This document shows positions 56,766 to 64,000 of a stretch of 64,000 bases of DNA, in pieces. Under the pieces are notes generated by a model. That model saw only the letters and a program-made list of their open reading frames with translations, was not told the origin of the DNA and searched no databases. Location: NCBI GenBank assembly GCA_963814955.1, contig CAWFEX010000013.1, positions 62,001 to 126,000 of the forward strand, given 5' to 3'. The position numbers were made by a program, and so were the translations under genes. This stretch comes from DATCJA01 sp963814955. GTDB lineage: Bacteria; Acidobacteriota; Vicinamibacteria; Vicinamibacterales; UBA2999. How positions within the stretch are numbered: the stretch's first letter is position 1; each line of letters begins with the position of its first letter.

Positions 56766-57120
56766 ATGACGCAGCTCACCCCGACGGCGGAATCCGAACC
56801 ACTCGCGGCGTTGCCGCATCTGCCCCGCGACGAGGGCGGGCCGGTGTTTGCCGAGCCGTGGCAGGCGCAAGCCTTTGCGCTTGCGGTGAAGCTTTCAGAG
56901 CAAGGGCATTTCACCTGGAAAGAGTGGGCAGCCGCTTTGGCAAGTGAGCTCCAGGCAGCTGCCAGACGTGGTGAACCCGACGACGGTTCTCGGGTCCTAC
57001 GAACACTGGCTGGCGGCTCTGGAGAAGTTGGTCACGACGAAGGGACTCGCTAATCCAACCGAGCTCCTTACACGGAAGGAAGCCTGGGCCGGTGCATACC
57101 GAAACACTCCTCACGGTCAA
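56766..57120 (+). CDS. Nitrile hydratase activator (accessory) protein, frameshifted, end uncertain
   Basis: Starts at ATG 56766. LPHLPRDEGGPVFAEPWQAQ, AFALAVKLSEQGHFTWKEWA and, after a frame change near 56995, YEHWLAALEKLVTTKGLANP then TELLTRKEAWAGAYRNTPHG follow the P14K-like activator pattern, which delivers cobalt to the alpha subunit by subunit exchange. The expected C-terminus (TPHGQPVELQ) continues in the frame of the next gene, so a second indel near 57115 is likely. The end coordinate is approximate: the gene either overlaps the permease gene or is fused to it. Confidence 0.75.
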
Positions 57121-57914
57121 GCCTGTCGAACTTCAGTCGTCAGCCACGTCCGAAGCGCGCTGGCTTCTCCTTGGGCTTGCGTGCACGGTTGGCGTGTACT
57201 GGATTCTTCAGTATGCGACTGTCGCCCCGGGCGAATGGGTCGCACTTCCACCTGTGGGATTTGCGGCGAGCGCTGGTCTGGGCACGCTGCTCGGCATCCG
57301 GCACGCGCTCGAGCCGGATCATCTCGCTGCGGTAACAACCCTCATGACCGGTGAGCGCAGCACCTCGAAAGCCGCGTGGCTCGGCGCGTGGTGGGGACTG
57401 GGACACACACTGACGTTGCTCATCACTGGAGGCCTTCTCGTGGTGTCGCGGGCTGAAATGCCAGCGATCGCGGCGCAGGTGTTTGAGCTCTGCGTGGTCC
57501 TGCTGTTGGTTGGCTTTGGCATGCGCGCGATCTATCAAGGCGCTTGTCGACTGTCTGTGCATCCGACGCACTCCCATCGAAGAGCGGGAGCGTTCTCACC
57601 CTTTAAGGTGGACCGATGGACAGTCGCACGACCACTCTTGGTGGGCGCCGTGCACGGGTTGGCGGGCAGCGGCGCACTGACCGCGCTCGTGGTGACCACG
57701 CTCCCGTCAACAGTCACCCGGCTGGCGTATCTGACGCTATTTGGTATCGGAACGATCGCGGGGATGGTAGTGCTCTCAGGGTTATTGGGCTGGCCGATGG
57801 CGCGACTGGGTAACCCATCGCGGGTTTACGCGCGCCATTTCGCTCGTCGTCGGCAGTGTTTCGACCGCGCTCGGTCTGTTCTGGTTTTATCCCCTCATCG
57901 AAGGCTTGTTCTGA
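57092..57914 (+). CDS. Nickel/cobalt permease next to nitrile hydratase (one frameshift)
   Basis: Called from GTG 57092; the true start may be later or upstream if fused to the activator. Membrane helices include WLLLGLACTVGVYWILQYAT, AWWGLGHTLTLLITGGLLVV and VFELCVVLLLVGFGMRAIYQ. The metal-transport signature is LGIRHALEPDHLAAVTTLM (His-x4-Asp-His region of the NiCoT/UreH group), with HGLAGSGALTALVVTTL later. A frame change near 57828 restores the last helix ISLVVGSVSTALGLFWFYPL and ends at 57914. Its place directly behind a cobalt-type enzyme and its activator points to cobalt uptake for that enzyme. Confidence 0.82.
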
Positions 57915-57918
57915 ACCT

Positions 57919-59148
57919 TCAGCGGATGAGTCCTCCCGGCGGCAGGCCGCTTGGCACGCGCGCGGGGATCGTCCGATCGAAATTCTTGTCAGTGAGTGCG
58001 TTCAGGAAGGCGATGATGTCCGCCATCTCGCCGTCGCTCATGTTGTCGACGCGCCGGAACTGGCCAGACACGCGCGCGACGCCGTTGCCGTTTCTGCCTC
58101 GATCGCGGCCATCGCGATCCCCCTCGTTGGACACGTTGGGATTCTCCGACCGGCCGTTGTTGTAGAAGCGCAGGACATCCTGCAGTGTCGCGAGCATGCC
58201 GTTGTGCATGTAAGGCGCCGTCAGCGCGACGTTGCGCAGCGTCGGCGTGCGGAATCGGAACCGTCCCGCCCCGGCGTCGGGCTGCGCCAGCAGCGGATGC
58301 TCGGCGACGCCTTCCGCGTGGTGATCGAAATCCGAAAACATCGGGCCGTCGTGACAGCGGTCGCATCCGACCTCGTCAAACGTCTCGAGGCCGCGCCGCT
58401 GCTGCGCCGTCAGCGCGTCGAAGTCTCCGGCGCGGAAGCGATCGACCGGGCTGTTCATCGCCACGAGCGAGCGCTCGAAGGCGGCAATCGCCTCGCCGAT
58501 TCGGGGGCCGTCGACCGTCGTGCCGGGTCCGAACGCCTCCTGGAACAGCGCGACGTACTCGGGAATCTTGCTGATTCGTGCGACAACCGCGTCTACTGCC
58601 TCGGCTTCCGGGTAGGCATGGCCACGCATTTCTTCGAGCGCCTTGATCGGCTCGAGCGCCTGGGTCTCGAGACTGCGCACCCGGCTGTCCCAGAACATCG
58701 GCGCCCGCGCCTGGTTGACGGCTTGCGGTGGTGTGCCGTCGAACCGTCGTCGGCCCCGCCGACCGTCATCATCGTCATCGTCGTCGTCATCGACACCGTT
58801 GAAGACCACGTTCAGAATCGTCGGTGAATTACGCTTCACTACGGGAACCTGACCCTTCGAGACGTCGACGCGCTTCGGTCCCAGCCCCACGGAGCCGGTG
58901 CCTCTCGACAGGTCGCGGCCGTCCGCGTAGGCGAAATCCGGGTGGTGGCAGGTGGCGCATGCCGTGTCGTTGTTTCCCGAGAGGATGGGATCCCAGAAGA
59001 GCAGTCGTCCGAGGCGTACTGCGGTTGTATTAGTGCGGGGTGCGATCGTCGTCTCGATCTGTTCCACGCGGGCTGCCGCCGCGAGGGCGAAGGCAGTGGC
59101 TGCGACGAAGAGCGCGAGCCCGACGAACATGATGCGTCTCATCACCAT
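57919..59148 (-). CDS. Di-heme cytochrome c peroxidase family protein with poly-Asp insert
   Basis: A 409-residue product from ATG 59148, five bases after GGAGGA; the longer upstream frame overlaps another gene and was rejected. Signal segment FVGLALFVAATAFALAAAA, then heme sites CATCH (64-68) and CDRCH (262-266), GRLLFWDPILSGNNDTAC, NSPTILNVVFNG, MFWDSRVRSLETQALEPI, LRNVALTAPYMHNGMLATLQ and LRFYNNGRSENPN. Family members reduce hydrogen peroxide or oxidise cofactors in the periplasm. Unusual: nine consecutive Asp (120-128) followed by GRRGRRR just after FNGV. Confidence 0.88.
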   Translation of the reverse strand: MVMRRIMFVGLALFVAATAFALAAAARVEQIETTIAPRTNTTAVRLGRLLFWDPILSGNNDTACATCHHPDFAYADGRDLSRGTGSVGLGPKRVDVSKGQVPVVKRNSPTILNVVFNGVDDDDDDDDDGRRGRRRFDGTPPQAVNQARAPMFWDSRVRSLETQALEPIKALEEMRGHAYPEAEAVDAVVARISKIPEYVALFQEAFGPGTTVDGPRIGEAIAAFERSLVAMNSPVDRFRAGDFDALTAQQRRGLETFDEVGCDRCHDGPMFSDFDHHAEGVAEHPLLAQPDAGAGRFRFRTPTLRNVALTAPYMHNGMLATLQDVLRFYNNGRSENPNVSNEGDRDGRDRGRNGNGVARVSGQFRRVDNMSDGEMADIIAFLNALTDKNFDRTIPARVPSGLPPGGLIR

Positions 59149-59187
59149 GGTGGTCCTCCAGGTCGCCGAGAGTGAGAGTATACAGCG

Positions 59188-59802
59188 ATGAGGTACGACT
59201 TCCTTATCGACAGTTACGCCACCGAACGTGTGAAAGTCCTCAGTGTCTGGAGCGAGTTCAGAGACGAGGATCTCGCCGTGCGGCCAAAGCATGACGATCC
59301 ACGCGGACGCAGCGTTCAGGAACAGATGGTGCACCAGTGCGTCAGCGAAGATACGTGGTTTCGAACGATGCTTGGTATCGATGTCGGAGCGCCGCCGCTT
59401 CCGGAACGCGAGATTCGACTCGAGTTCATGAAGCGATACGCCGAGCATAGCGGTAAGCGGCTCGAGCGGCTGCGGCAGACCGAGGAGCCGTGGTGGGAGG
59501 AGTCGGTCGCGTTTTTCGATGTGCGGCGTTCGAGAGCCTGGGCGATGACGCGTCGATTGACGCACACGTCCCACCACCGTGGCCAGCAGATGGCCATGCT
59601 GCGGATGCTGGGACGCGACCTGCACAGCAACTACGGGCCGACCGCCGACACCGGCGGACTGATGCAGAATCACGCACCGACTATCTACGCGTATGCGAGC
59701 CTGGAGGCGCTGTTGAAGGCCGAGAGCCGGGGCGGTGCGAAAACACCGCTTCCTGCAAAGAGTGGCAACGCTCTCAGCGAGCGACCCATGAAGGATGCAT
59801 GA
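59188..59802 (+). CDS. DinB-like four-helix metal protein
   Basis: A 204-residue product with the DinB layout: RYDFLIDSYATERVKVLSVW, LAVRPKHDDPRGRSVQEQMV with a His in MVHQCVSED, and LTHTSHHRGQQMAMLRMLGR with two further His that would complete a three-His metal site. Members are thiol or metal-dependent transferases or of unknown activity. Divergent from the peroxidase gene with a 39-bp gap. No signal peptide. Confidence 0.8.
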   Translation: MRYDFLIDSYATERVKVLSVWSEFRDEDLAVRPKHDDPRGRSVQEQMVHQCVSEDTWFRTMLGIDVGAPPLPEREIRLEFMKRYAEHSGKRLERLRQTEEPWWEESVAFFDVRRSRAWAMTRRLTHTSHHRGQQMAMLRMLGRDLHSNYGPTADTGGLMQNHAPTIYAYASLEALLKAESRGGAKTPLPAKSGNALSERPMKDA

Positions 59803-59817
59803 CGCCGACGTCGGGAT

Positions 59818-61458
59818 TCAGTAGTTGAAGAGGTAGACGGCGCCGGAATCGGTCACCGAGTTGTCGATCCCATCACCGTTCGCCCCCCTGGCTCCGCCGT
59901 CTTCGGAGCGCGCGCCCACGGCCAGCGTGCCATTTCTGCTGAGCGCGACGCCGCTACCGAACTCGTCGAATGCTTCGGTGTTCGAGCCCTTCACGTATGA
60001 CTGAAACGTCCAGGCCGCACCGGCCCGAGTAAAAACGTACAAGGCGCCTGCTTCGCCCGCGGAATTGTCATCCTGCCTGCCATTGATGCCCTTGGCGGCG
60101 CCGTCTTCGTTGGGAGCGGACACCGCCAGCGTGTTCCCGTCACCACTCAACGCCAGCCGCACACCAAACCAGTCCTCGATCCCGGAATTGGAGGCCTTGA
60201 ACGACGCCTGCTGGGACCACGTGCCGCCCGAACGGATGAACACGTACGCTGCGCCGACCGAGATATCGTCAAGCGTGCCGATCCTTCCAGAATGGCCGGT
60301 TTCAACCGTGTTGATGCCTGTCGTCAGGCTGTCTTCATCGGGCGCTCCGGCCGCCACCGTGTTGCCGTCGTCGCTGATTGCAACCCACGCTCCGAGTGAG
60401 TCGGCTCGGTCCTGGGTTGACGCCTTCAGATAGGCCTGCCGCGACCATGACGTGCCACTTCGTATGAAGACCATCACGGCGCCCGTTCCCGGCGCGTTGT
60501 TGTCCTCCGGCCCGTTGATGACGTTGGAGGAGCCGGCTTCGTCATATACCCCGACCGCCAGGGTGTTGCCATCGGCACTCAGTCCAACGGAGTAGCCAAA
60601 GAGGTCATTGGCATCGGCCCCGTTCGGACTAGACGACTTGACGTAGGCCTGCTGCGCCCAGCGGCTGCCGGTGCGAGCGAACACGTACACGGCTCCGGCG
60701 CTGCTGGCCGAGTTGTCCGCCTGGTTGCCGTTGATTCTGGCATCCGCGCTGTCTTCGGAGATGGCCCCAGCCGCCAGCGTGTTGCCGTCGTCACTGAGAG
60801 CCAGGGAGAACCCGAACTGGTCGCCTTCGTCCGCTTCGCCTGTGTTCGATGCTTTGAGGTAGGCCTGCTGGGACCAGACGGCACCCGTACGAGCAAACAC
60901 GTATACCGCACCGGATTGTTCCATCGAATTGTCGGCCTGGTCGCCGTTGACTCCGATTGCCCGGCTGTCCTCGAAGTATGCCGACACAGCCAGAGTGTTA
61001 CCGTCTGCACTGAGGGCGACCAGGCTTCCAAATTGGTCGTTGACGCCGGGATTCGAGGCCTTCAAATAGGCCTGCTGCACCCAGCTATCGCCCTGACGCG
61101 CGAAGACGTAGACGGCCCCTGAGCTGACAGCGGACGCATCCGCCTGATTGCCGTTGATGCCGACGGCCGCGCTGCTTTCCGCCCGCGCGCCCACGGCCAG
61201 TGTGTTGCCATCTCCACTTAGAGCCACGGCATCGCCAAACTGGGCCCGTTCGCTCGGGTTGGAGGCTTTGATGTAGCCAACCTGCTTCAACGGAAACGTG
61301 GGCGATGGCTGGACGATGGGCCCTGGAATGGGAGCGGGGGTCTGGGGTCCTTGTCTCGCACGCTGCGACTGCGCCTTGGTGTCCGTGGTAATGCCGGTCA
61401 CTGCCGCGGATACCGCGAGGGCAAGAGAAAGGAGGCTATGAGACACGCGCCTTGTCAT
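59818..61458 (-). CDS. Secreted FG-GAP-type seven-repeat protein
   Basis: About 546 residues from the ATG at 61458 (an upstream TTG at 61500 is possible). Signal segment SHSLLSLALAVSAAVTGITT. Then about seven ~65-residue repeats of the form QQAYLKASNxxxxDQFGxxV followed by ALSxDGNTLAVGAxxEDS, a variable loop with INGNQADN, and SGAVYVFxRxGxxW. This is the FG-GAP integrin-alpha-like repeat and should fold as a seven-bladed propeller with Ca-binding loops. It probably binds a surface or extracellular ligand. High identity among repeats suggests recent internal duplication. Confidence 0.85.
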   Translation of the reverse strand: MTRRVSHSLLSLALAVSAAVTGITTDTKAQSQRARQGPQTPAPIPGPIVQPSPTFPLKQVGYIKASNPSERAQFGDAVALSGDGNTLAVGARAESSAAVGINGNQADASAVSSGAVYVFARQGDSWVQQAYLKASNPGVNDQFGSLVALSADGNTLAVSAYFEDSRAIGVNGDQADNSMEQSGAVYVFARTGAVWSQQAYLKASNTGEADEGDQFGFSLALSDDGNTLAAGAISEDSADARINGNQADNSASSAGAVYVFARTGSRWAQQAYVKSSSPNGADANDLFGYSVGLSADGNTLAVGVYDEAGSSNVINGPEDNNAPGTGAVMVFIRSGTSWSRQAYLKASTQDRADSLGAWVAISDDGNTVAAGAPDEDSLTTGINTVETGHSGRIGTLDDISVGAAYVFIRSGGTWSQQASFKASNSGIEDWFGVRLALSGDGNTLAVSAPNEDGAAKGINGRQDDNSAGEAGALYVFTRAGAAWTFQSYVKGSNTEAFDEFGSGVALSRNGTLAVGARSEDGGARGANGDGIDNSVTDSGAVYLFNY

Positions 61459-61593
61459 CTCTTCACGGCCGTGAGGATGATCATGATAGACGCGAATCAA
61501 TTGTAGTGACCAAGAGGGACGCGCTAGAAGGATATCGATGAAGAAGGATCAGAGCGACTCGCAGAAGAAGGACGAATCTGTGCGTTCGCCGCG

Positions 61594-62628
61594 TTACGGC
61601 TGTCTCGGGAACCGCCAGGGACCCGATACGTGAATCTCCACGACGTCGGTTGCGACGCCCTTGTCGTCGACAATGAACTGGTAGCCCAGTCCCAGGCCTT
61701 CAAACAGCGTCTGGGATTGCGGCACCAGCGGCCGCGACTCGTCGCCGGCGATCGTGCCGTCCGCAATCTTGGCGATCAATTGGCCGCCGGAGAGCGACAC
61801 TTCGACGGTGCGCCTGTTTGCAAACCAGAACCCACGGTAGACGCCGACGTACCGCGCCAGCACATCGGGTGCAACGGTCACCGTCGAGTTGGCGGCATCC
61901 GAGACACTGCCGGTCCAGAGCTCGCTGCTGCGTTCGCAGACCGCCTCGAGCATTTCCGTATCGGCCGCCAGCGCCATGTTCGCCGTAAAACCCCACGGCT
62001 TCGCGTACGCAGCCGGATCGGTGAAGGTCACCTCCACCTCCAGGTGGCCGACGTCCGGGCGCCGGTATCGCTCCGTCACACGCAACGCCTCCGTATGCGG
62101 CTGACCAGAGGCATTCAGCCATGTCTTGTCGTTGAAGCCGACACTGTCCACGACGAGCGTGTCGCCGTCCCAGCGCCCCACGGAGTACCCCATCCAGCTT
62201 GGTGCGGGGTTGGCCTCCAGCGCACGGCCGTCCATGTGGATCACGCGATAGGTGAGGTTGTCGTTCAGGATCGCGAGGGTGGCCGGCGTCTGGAGGATGC
62301 GCTTCCACCCGCCAAATCTCTCGGCCTCAGGGCCGCTCGGCAGGCATTGGAAAAAGGGGCGCCTCCTATAGTAATCCTGCTGATGCTGACGGACGACGTC
62401 GTTGACCCACGCCTGCGCGTTGATGGGGTCTGCACGGGGGACGGGAGCCGGCCCGTTCCAGACTCCGGTCAAATCGGGCTTGCCGTCGGGCCCGCGCGGT
62501 GTCGGTCCGGTGAGATCCGGCTTGCCGTCGTGAGTGCGCGGAATGTCGGGCGTAGGCCGATCCAGCCACTGGGCCCCGGCCGGAATCGTCCCCATCATCA
62601 GGATGAGCGCCGCGAGAAACAGCCTCAT
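61594..62628 (-). CDS. PW-family secreted protein, divergent member
   Basis: A 344-residue product, GGAGGG just before the ATG. Signal peptide MRLFLAALILMMGTIPAGAQ. The tandem THDGKPDLTG / GPDGKPDLTG near the start is an internal duplication. Then FQCLPSGPEAERFGGWKRIL, NLTYRVIHMDGRALEANPAP, WMGYSVGRWDGDTLVVDSVG, TWLNASGQPHTEALRVTERY and VTFTDPAAYAKPWGFTANMA show the same ordered motifs as the gene at 15812. The C-terminal ~100 residues (VLARYVGVYRGFWFANRRTV) add a beta-lactamase-associated-like domain. Function unknown. Confidence 0.78.
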   Translation of the reverse strand: MRLFLAALILMMGTIPAGAQWLDRPTPDIPRTHDGKPDLTGPTPRGPDGKPDLTGVWNGPAPVPRADPINAQAWVNDVVRQHQQDYYRRRPFFQCLPSGPEAERFGGWKRILQTPATLAILNDNLTYRVIHMDGRALEANPAPSWMGYSVGRWDGDTLVVDSVGFNDKTWLNASGQPHTEALRVTERYRRPDVGHLEVEVTFTDPAAYAKPWGFTANMALAADTEMLEAVCERSSELWTGSVSDAANSTVTVAPDVLARYVGVYRGFWFANRRTVEVSLSGGQLIAKIADGTIAGDESRPLVPQSQTLFEGLGLGYQFIVDDKGVATDVVEIHVSGPWRFPRQP

Positions 62629-62690
62629 ATCGCCCTCCGATTTCGTTGTGGAACGACGCGTCGACGCCGGGATAGTAACACTCCGAGCAC

Positions 62691-63137
62691 TTATGTGAGA
62701 TCGCGCGCTTGAAACTCAACGATCTCTGGCGGATCGACCGAAAAGTCGCTGTAACGAAGCCACGTTGGCGTGACCCTCAGGTACGTGATCCCCGGCCAGC
62801 TCTGGCGCTCGCGTCCTTCGGGAAATCTGGCGAAGTACAGATCGAGGAGCCGCGCCAAATCGGCGCGTTCGGGTTCATCCGTCACACCTTCGAGTTGCAC
62901 CGTACGGGTCGCGCCGGCGGCTGCGGGGCCAATGACGAGAGCCACCGCGGGGTTGTGACGGAGGTTGTCCGCCTTTCGGGACGTCCCGATCGTGTCGAAG
63001 AACACCTCGAATCGGTCGCTCACGATGACGCCAACAATCGCCGCCTGCGGCGTGCTCGATGCCGACACCGATGCCTGCACGGCGTAGAGCTCCTTGCGCA
63101 TGAACGCCAAGAGCTGTTCTGGGGTGATTGTGGACAC
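62691..63137 (-). CDS. Pyridoxamine 5'-phosphate oxidase-like (PPOX-fold) flavin protein
   Basis: A 148-residue product: LLAFMRKELYAVQASVSASS, AAIVGVIVSDRFEVFFDTIG, SRKADNLRHNPAVALVIGP and VQLEGVTDEPERADLARLLD. This is the split-barrel FMN-binding fold of PPOX-like proteins; members reduce or oxidise small molecules or bind F420/FMN/heme. No signal. It stands 62 bp upstream of the PW gene on the same strand. Confidence 0.8.
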   Translation of the reverse strand: MSTITPEQLLAFMRKELYAVQASVSASSTPQAAIVGVIVSDRFEVFFDTIGTSRKADNLRHNPAVALVIGPAAAGATRTVQLEGVTDEPERADLARLLDLYFARFPEGRERQSWPGITYLRVTPTWLRYSDFSVDPPEIVEFQARDLT

Positions 63138-63364
63138 ACCGCGCAGCCTAGCATCCCACCGGGCGGGGCTCGCAACTCCGTATCAGTCGCCGAGTGGTGA
63201 CTGAATCCGTACGAGCAATAGGTCGTCAGTGCGGCGTCACTCGCGAGCAATCGCGTCCGCCCTCCGGTTCTGGCCGTTATACTCATGGCCTGATTATTTG
63301 GAATAACCTGATCGGCTGAATCACCCTTATCGGATGCTCTCGAATACTTTTGGCGGGAGGCTTC

Positions 63365-64000
63365 ATGTCTGATCGCCGCGAATTCCTGAAGTTCCTGGCC
63401 GGCAGCCCGCTGGTGCTGGCGTATCCGGCCTTGCTCGAGGCATTCACCCAGGCACCGACTGCGCAAGCGGCCGCCGCCACCCTGGCGAGTGCGGCCGACG
63501 CTCTGGACGTTTACGATTTCGAGGCCATGGCGCGCACGGTGCTGCCACCCGCACACTGGGGCTACATGGCCACGGGCGTCGACGGGGAGGAGACGCTCCG
63601 GGCGAATCCGCGAGGCTTCGACCGGTATCAGTTGCGCGTGCGCCGGTTCGTCGACGTGAGCCGCATCGACATGGGGATGGAGCTCTTCGGGCAGACGTTC
63701 ACCTCGCCCGTGATGCTGTGTCCCGTAGGCAGTCAGCGGGCGTTCTATGCCGAAGGCGAGCTGGCCGTGGCACGCGCCGCCCGGGCGCGAGGGCAGCTGC
63801 AGATTCTCTCGACGCAATCGTCTACGGCGATCGAGGACGTTGCCAAGGCTCGAGGTGGCAGCGGCTTGTGGTACCAGCTCTACACCACGAACAACTGGGA
63901 CGTCACCACGAAGTTGCTCAAGCGTGCCGAGGCGGCGGGATGTCCCGTGGTGGCGGTGACCGTCGATCTGCCGGCCGGCCGCAATACCGAGACAGACCGG
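63365..64000 (+). CDS. Tat-exported FMN-dependent alpha-hydroxy acid dehydrogenase (3' end cut)
   Basis: The ATG at 63365 follows GGGAGG. The N-terminus SDRREFLKFLAGSPLVLAYP is a twin-arginine signal (RREFLKF). The mature part matches glycolate/lactate oxidases and LldD: YDFEAMARTVLPPAHWGYMA, GVDGEETLRANPRGFDRYQL, MELFGQTFTSPVMLCPVGSQ, LSTQSSTAIEDVAKA, WYQLYTTNNWDVTTKLLKRA and VVAVTVDLPAGRNTETDR, where the window ends. It oxidises a 2-hydroxy acid with FMN. Export of this enzyme is not the common arrangement. The catalytic His region lies beyond the window. Confidence 0.85.
   Translation, partial: MSDRREFLKFLAGSPLVLAYPALLEAFTQAPTAQAAAATLASAADALDVYDFEAMARTVLPPAHWGYMATGVDGEETLRANPRGFDRYQLRVRRFVDVSRIDMGMELFGQTFTSPVMLCPVGSQRAFYAEGELAVARAARARGQLQILSTQSSTAIEDVAKARGGSGLWYQLYTTNNWDVTTKLLKRAEAAGCPVVAVTVDLPAGRNTETDR

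Overview
The window is a GC-rich bacterial segment, most likely from an Acidobacteriota genome of the Vicinamibacteria type, probably a soil or sediment metagenome assembly. Pointers are the many secreted beta-propeller proteins, DUF6152 proteins, a carboxypeptidase-regulatory-domain TonB receptor, a DUF1592/DUF1552 pair, a DUF5916 protein, a DinB-like protein and interspersed REP-like hairpins (at 14667, 46061 and 48505). No rRNA, tRNA, CRISPR array, integrase or intact insertion sequence was seen.

Layout. 1-8.8 kb: a 5'-truncated DUF2092 gene with a small partner, two SMP-30/gluconolactonase proteins and one NHL propeller, a metallophosphoesterase, a C70 (AvrRpt2-like) cysteine peptidase and a triple-repeat secreted protein. 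8.8-17 kb: a gene remnant, a hybrid histidine kinase, two tandem exported amidases, a secreted VOC protein and a DUF6152/PW-family operon. 17-23.6 kb: a membrane protein, an unusual extended SDR, then a tight pair of an atypical cytochrome P450 and a di-heme c-type lipoprotein, closed by a clear terminator. 23.7-29.9 kb: a minus-strand MoxR-DUF58-BatD/A/TPR/BatB operon. 30-41.4 kb: a co-directional secreted-protein island with five copies of one uncharacterised family (called PW family here, after the shared TRPWK-like motif), a TonB receptor, DUF6152, DUF4440, NHL and lactonase-like proteins. 41.5-50.9 kb: a methyltransferase, a cytochrome c, an ankyrin/DUF1552/DUF1592 operon and a DUF5916 outer-membrane-type protein. 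51-53.4 kb: an acyl-CoA ligase and SDR pair. 53.6-57.9 kb: a Ser/Thr kinase with an unfamiliar C-terminal domain, followed by a cobalt-type nitrile hydratase cluster (alpha, beta, activator, Ni/Co permease) whose alpha subunit carries a twin-arginine signal. 57.9-64 kb: a di-heme peroxidase, DinB-like, FG-GAP, PW-family and PPOX-type proteins, and the start of a Tat-exported FMN hydroxy-acid dehydrogenase cut by the window end.

How the genes may work together. Most products are exported or membrane-bound, which suggests a cell that handles small organic substrates in its periplasm. An exported nitrile hydratase would give amides, exported amidases would give acids, and an acyl-CoA ligase could activate them; this link is inference, because the genes lie in separate places. 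The most unusual items are the Tat-tagged nitrile hydratase cluster, the P450/di-heme lipoprotein pair and the PW-family/TonB island.

Caution: at least a dozen otherwise well-conserved genes are broken by one-base indels. They are better explained by uncorrected long-read errors than by mass gene decay, so coordinates of those genes are given as whole spans.
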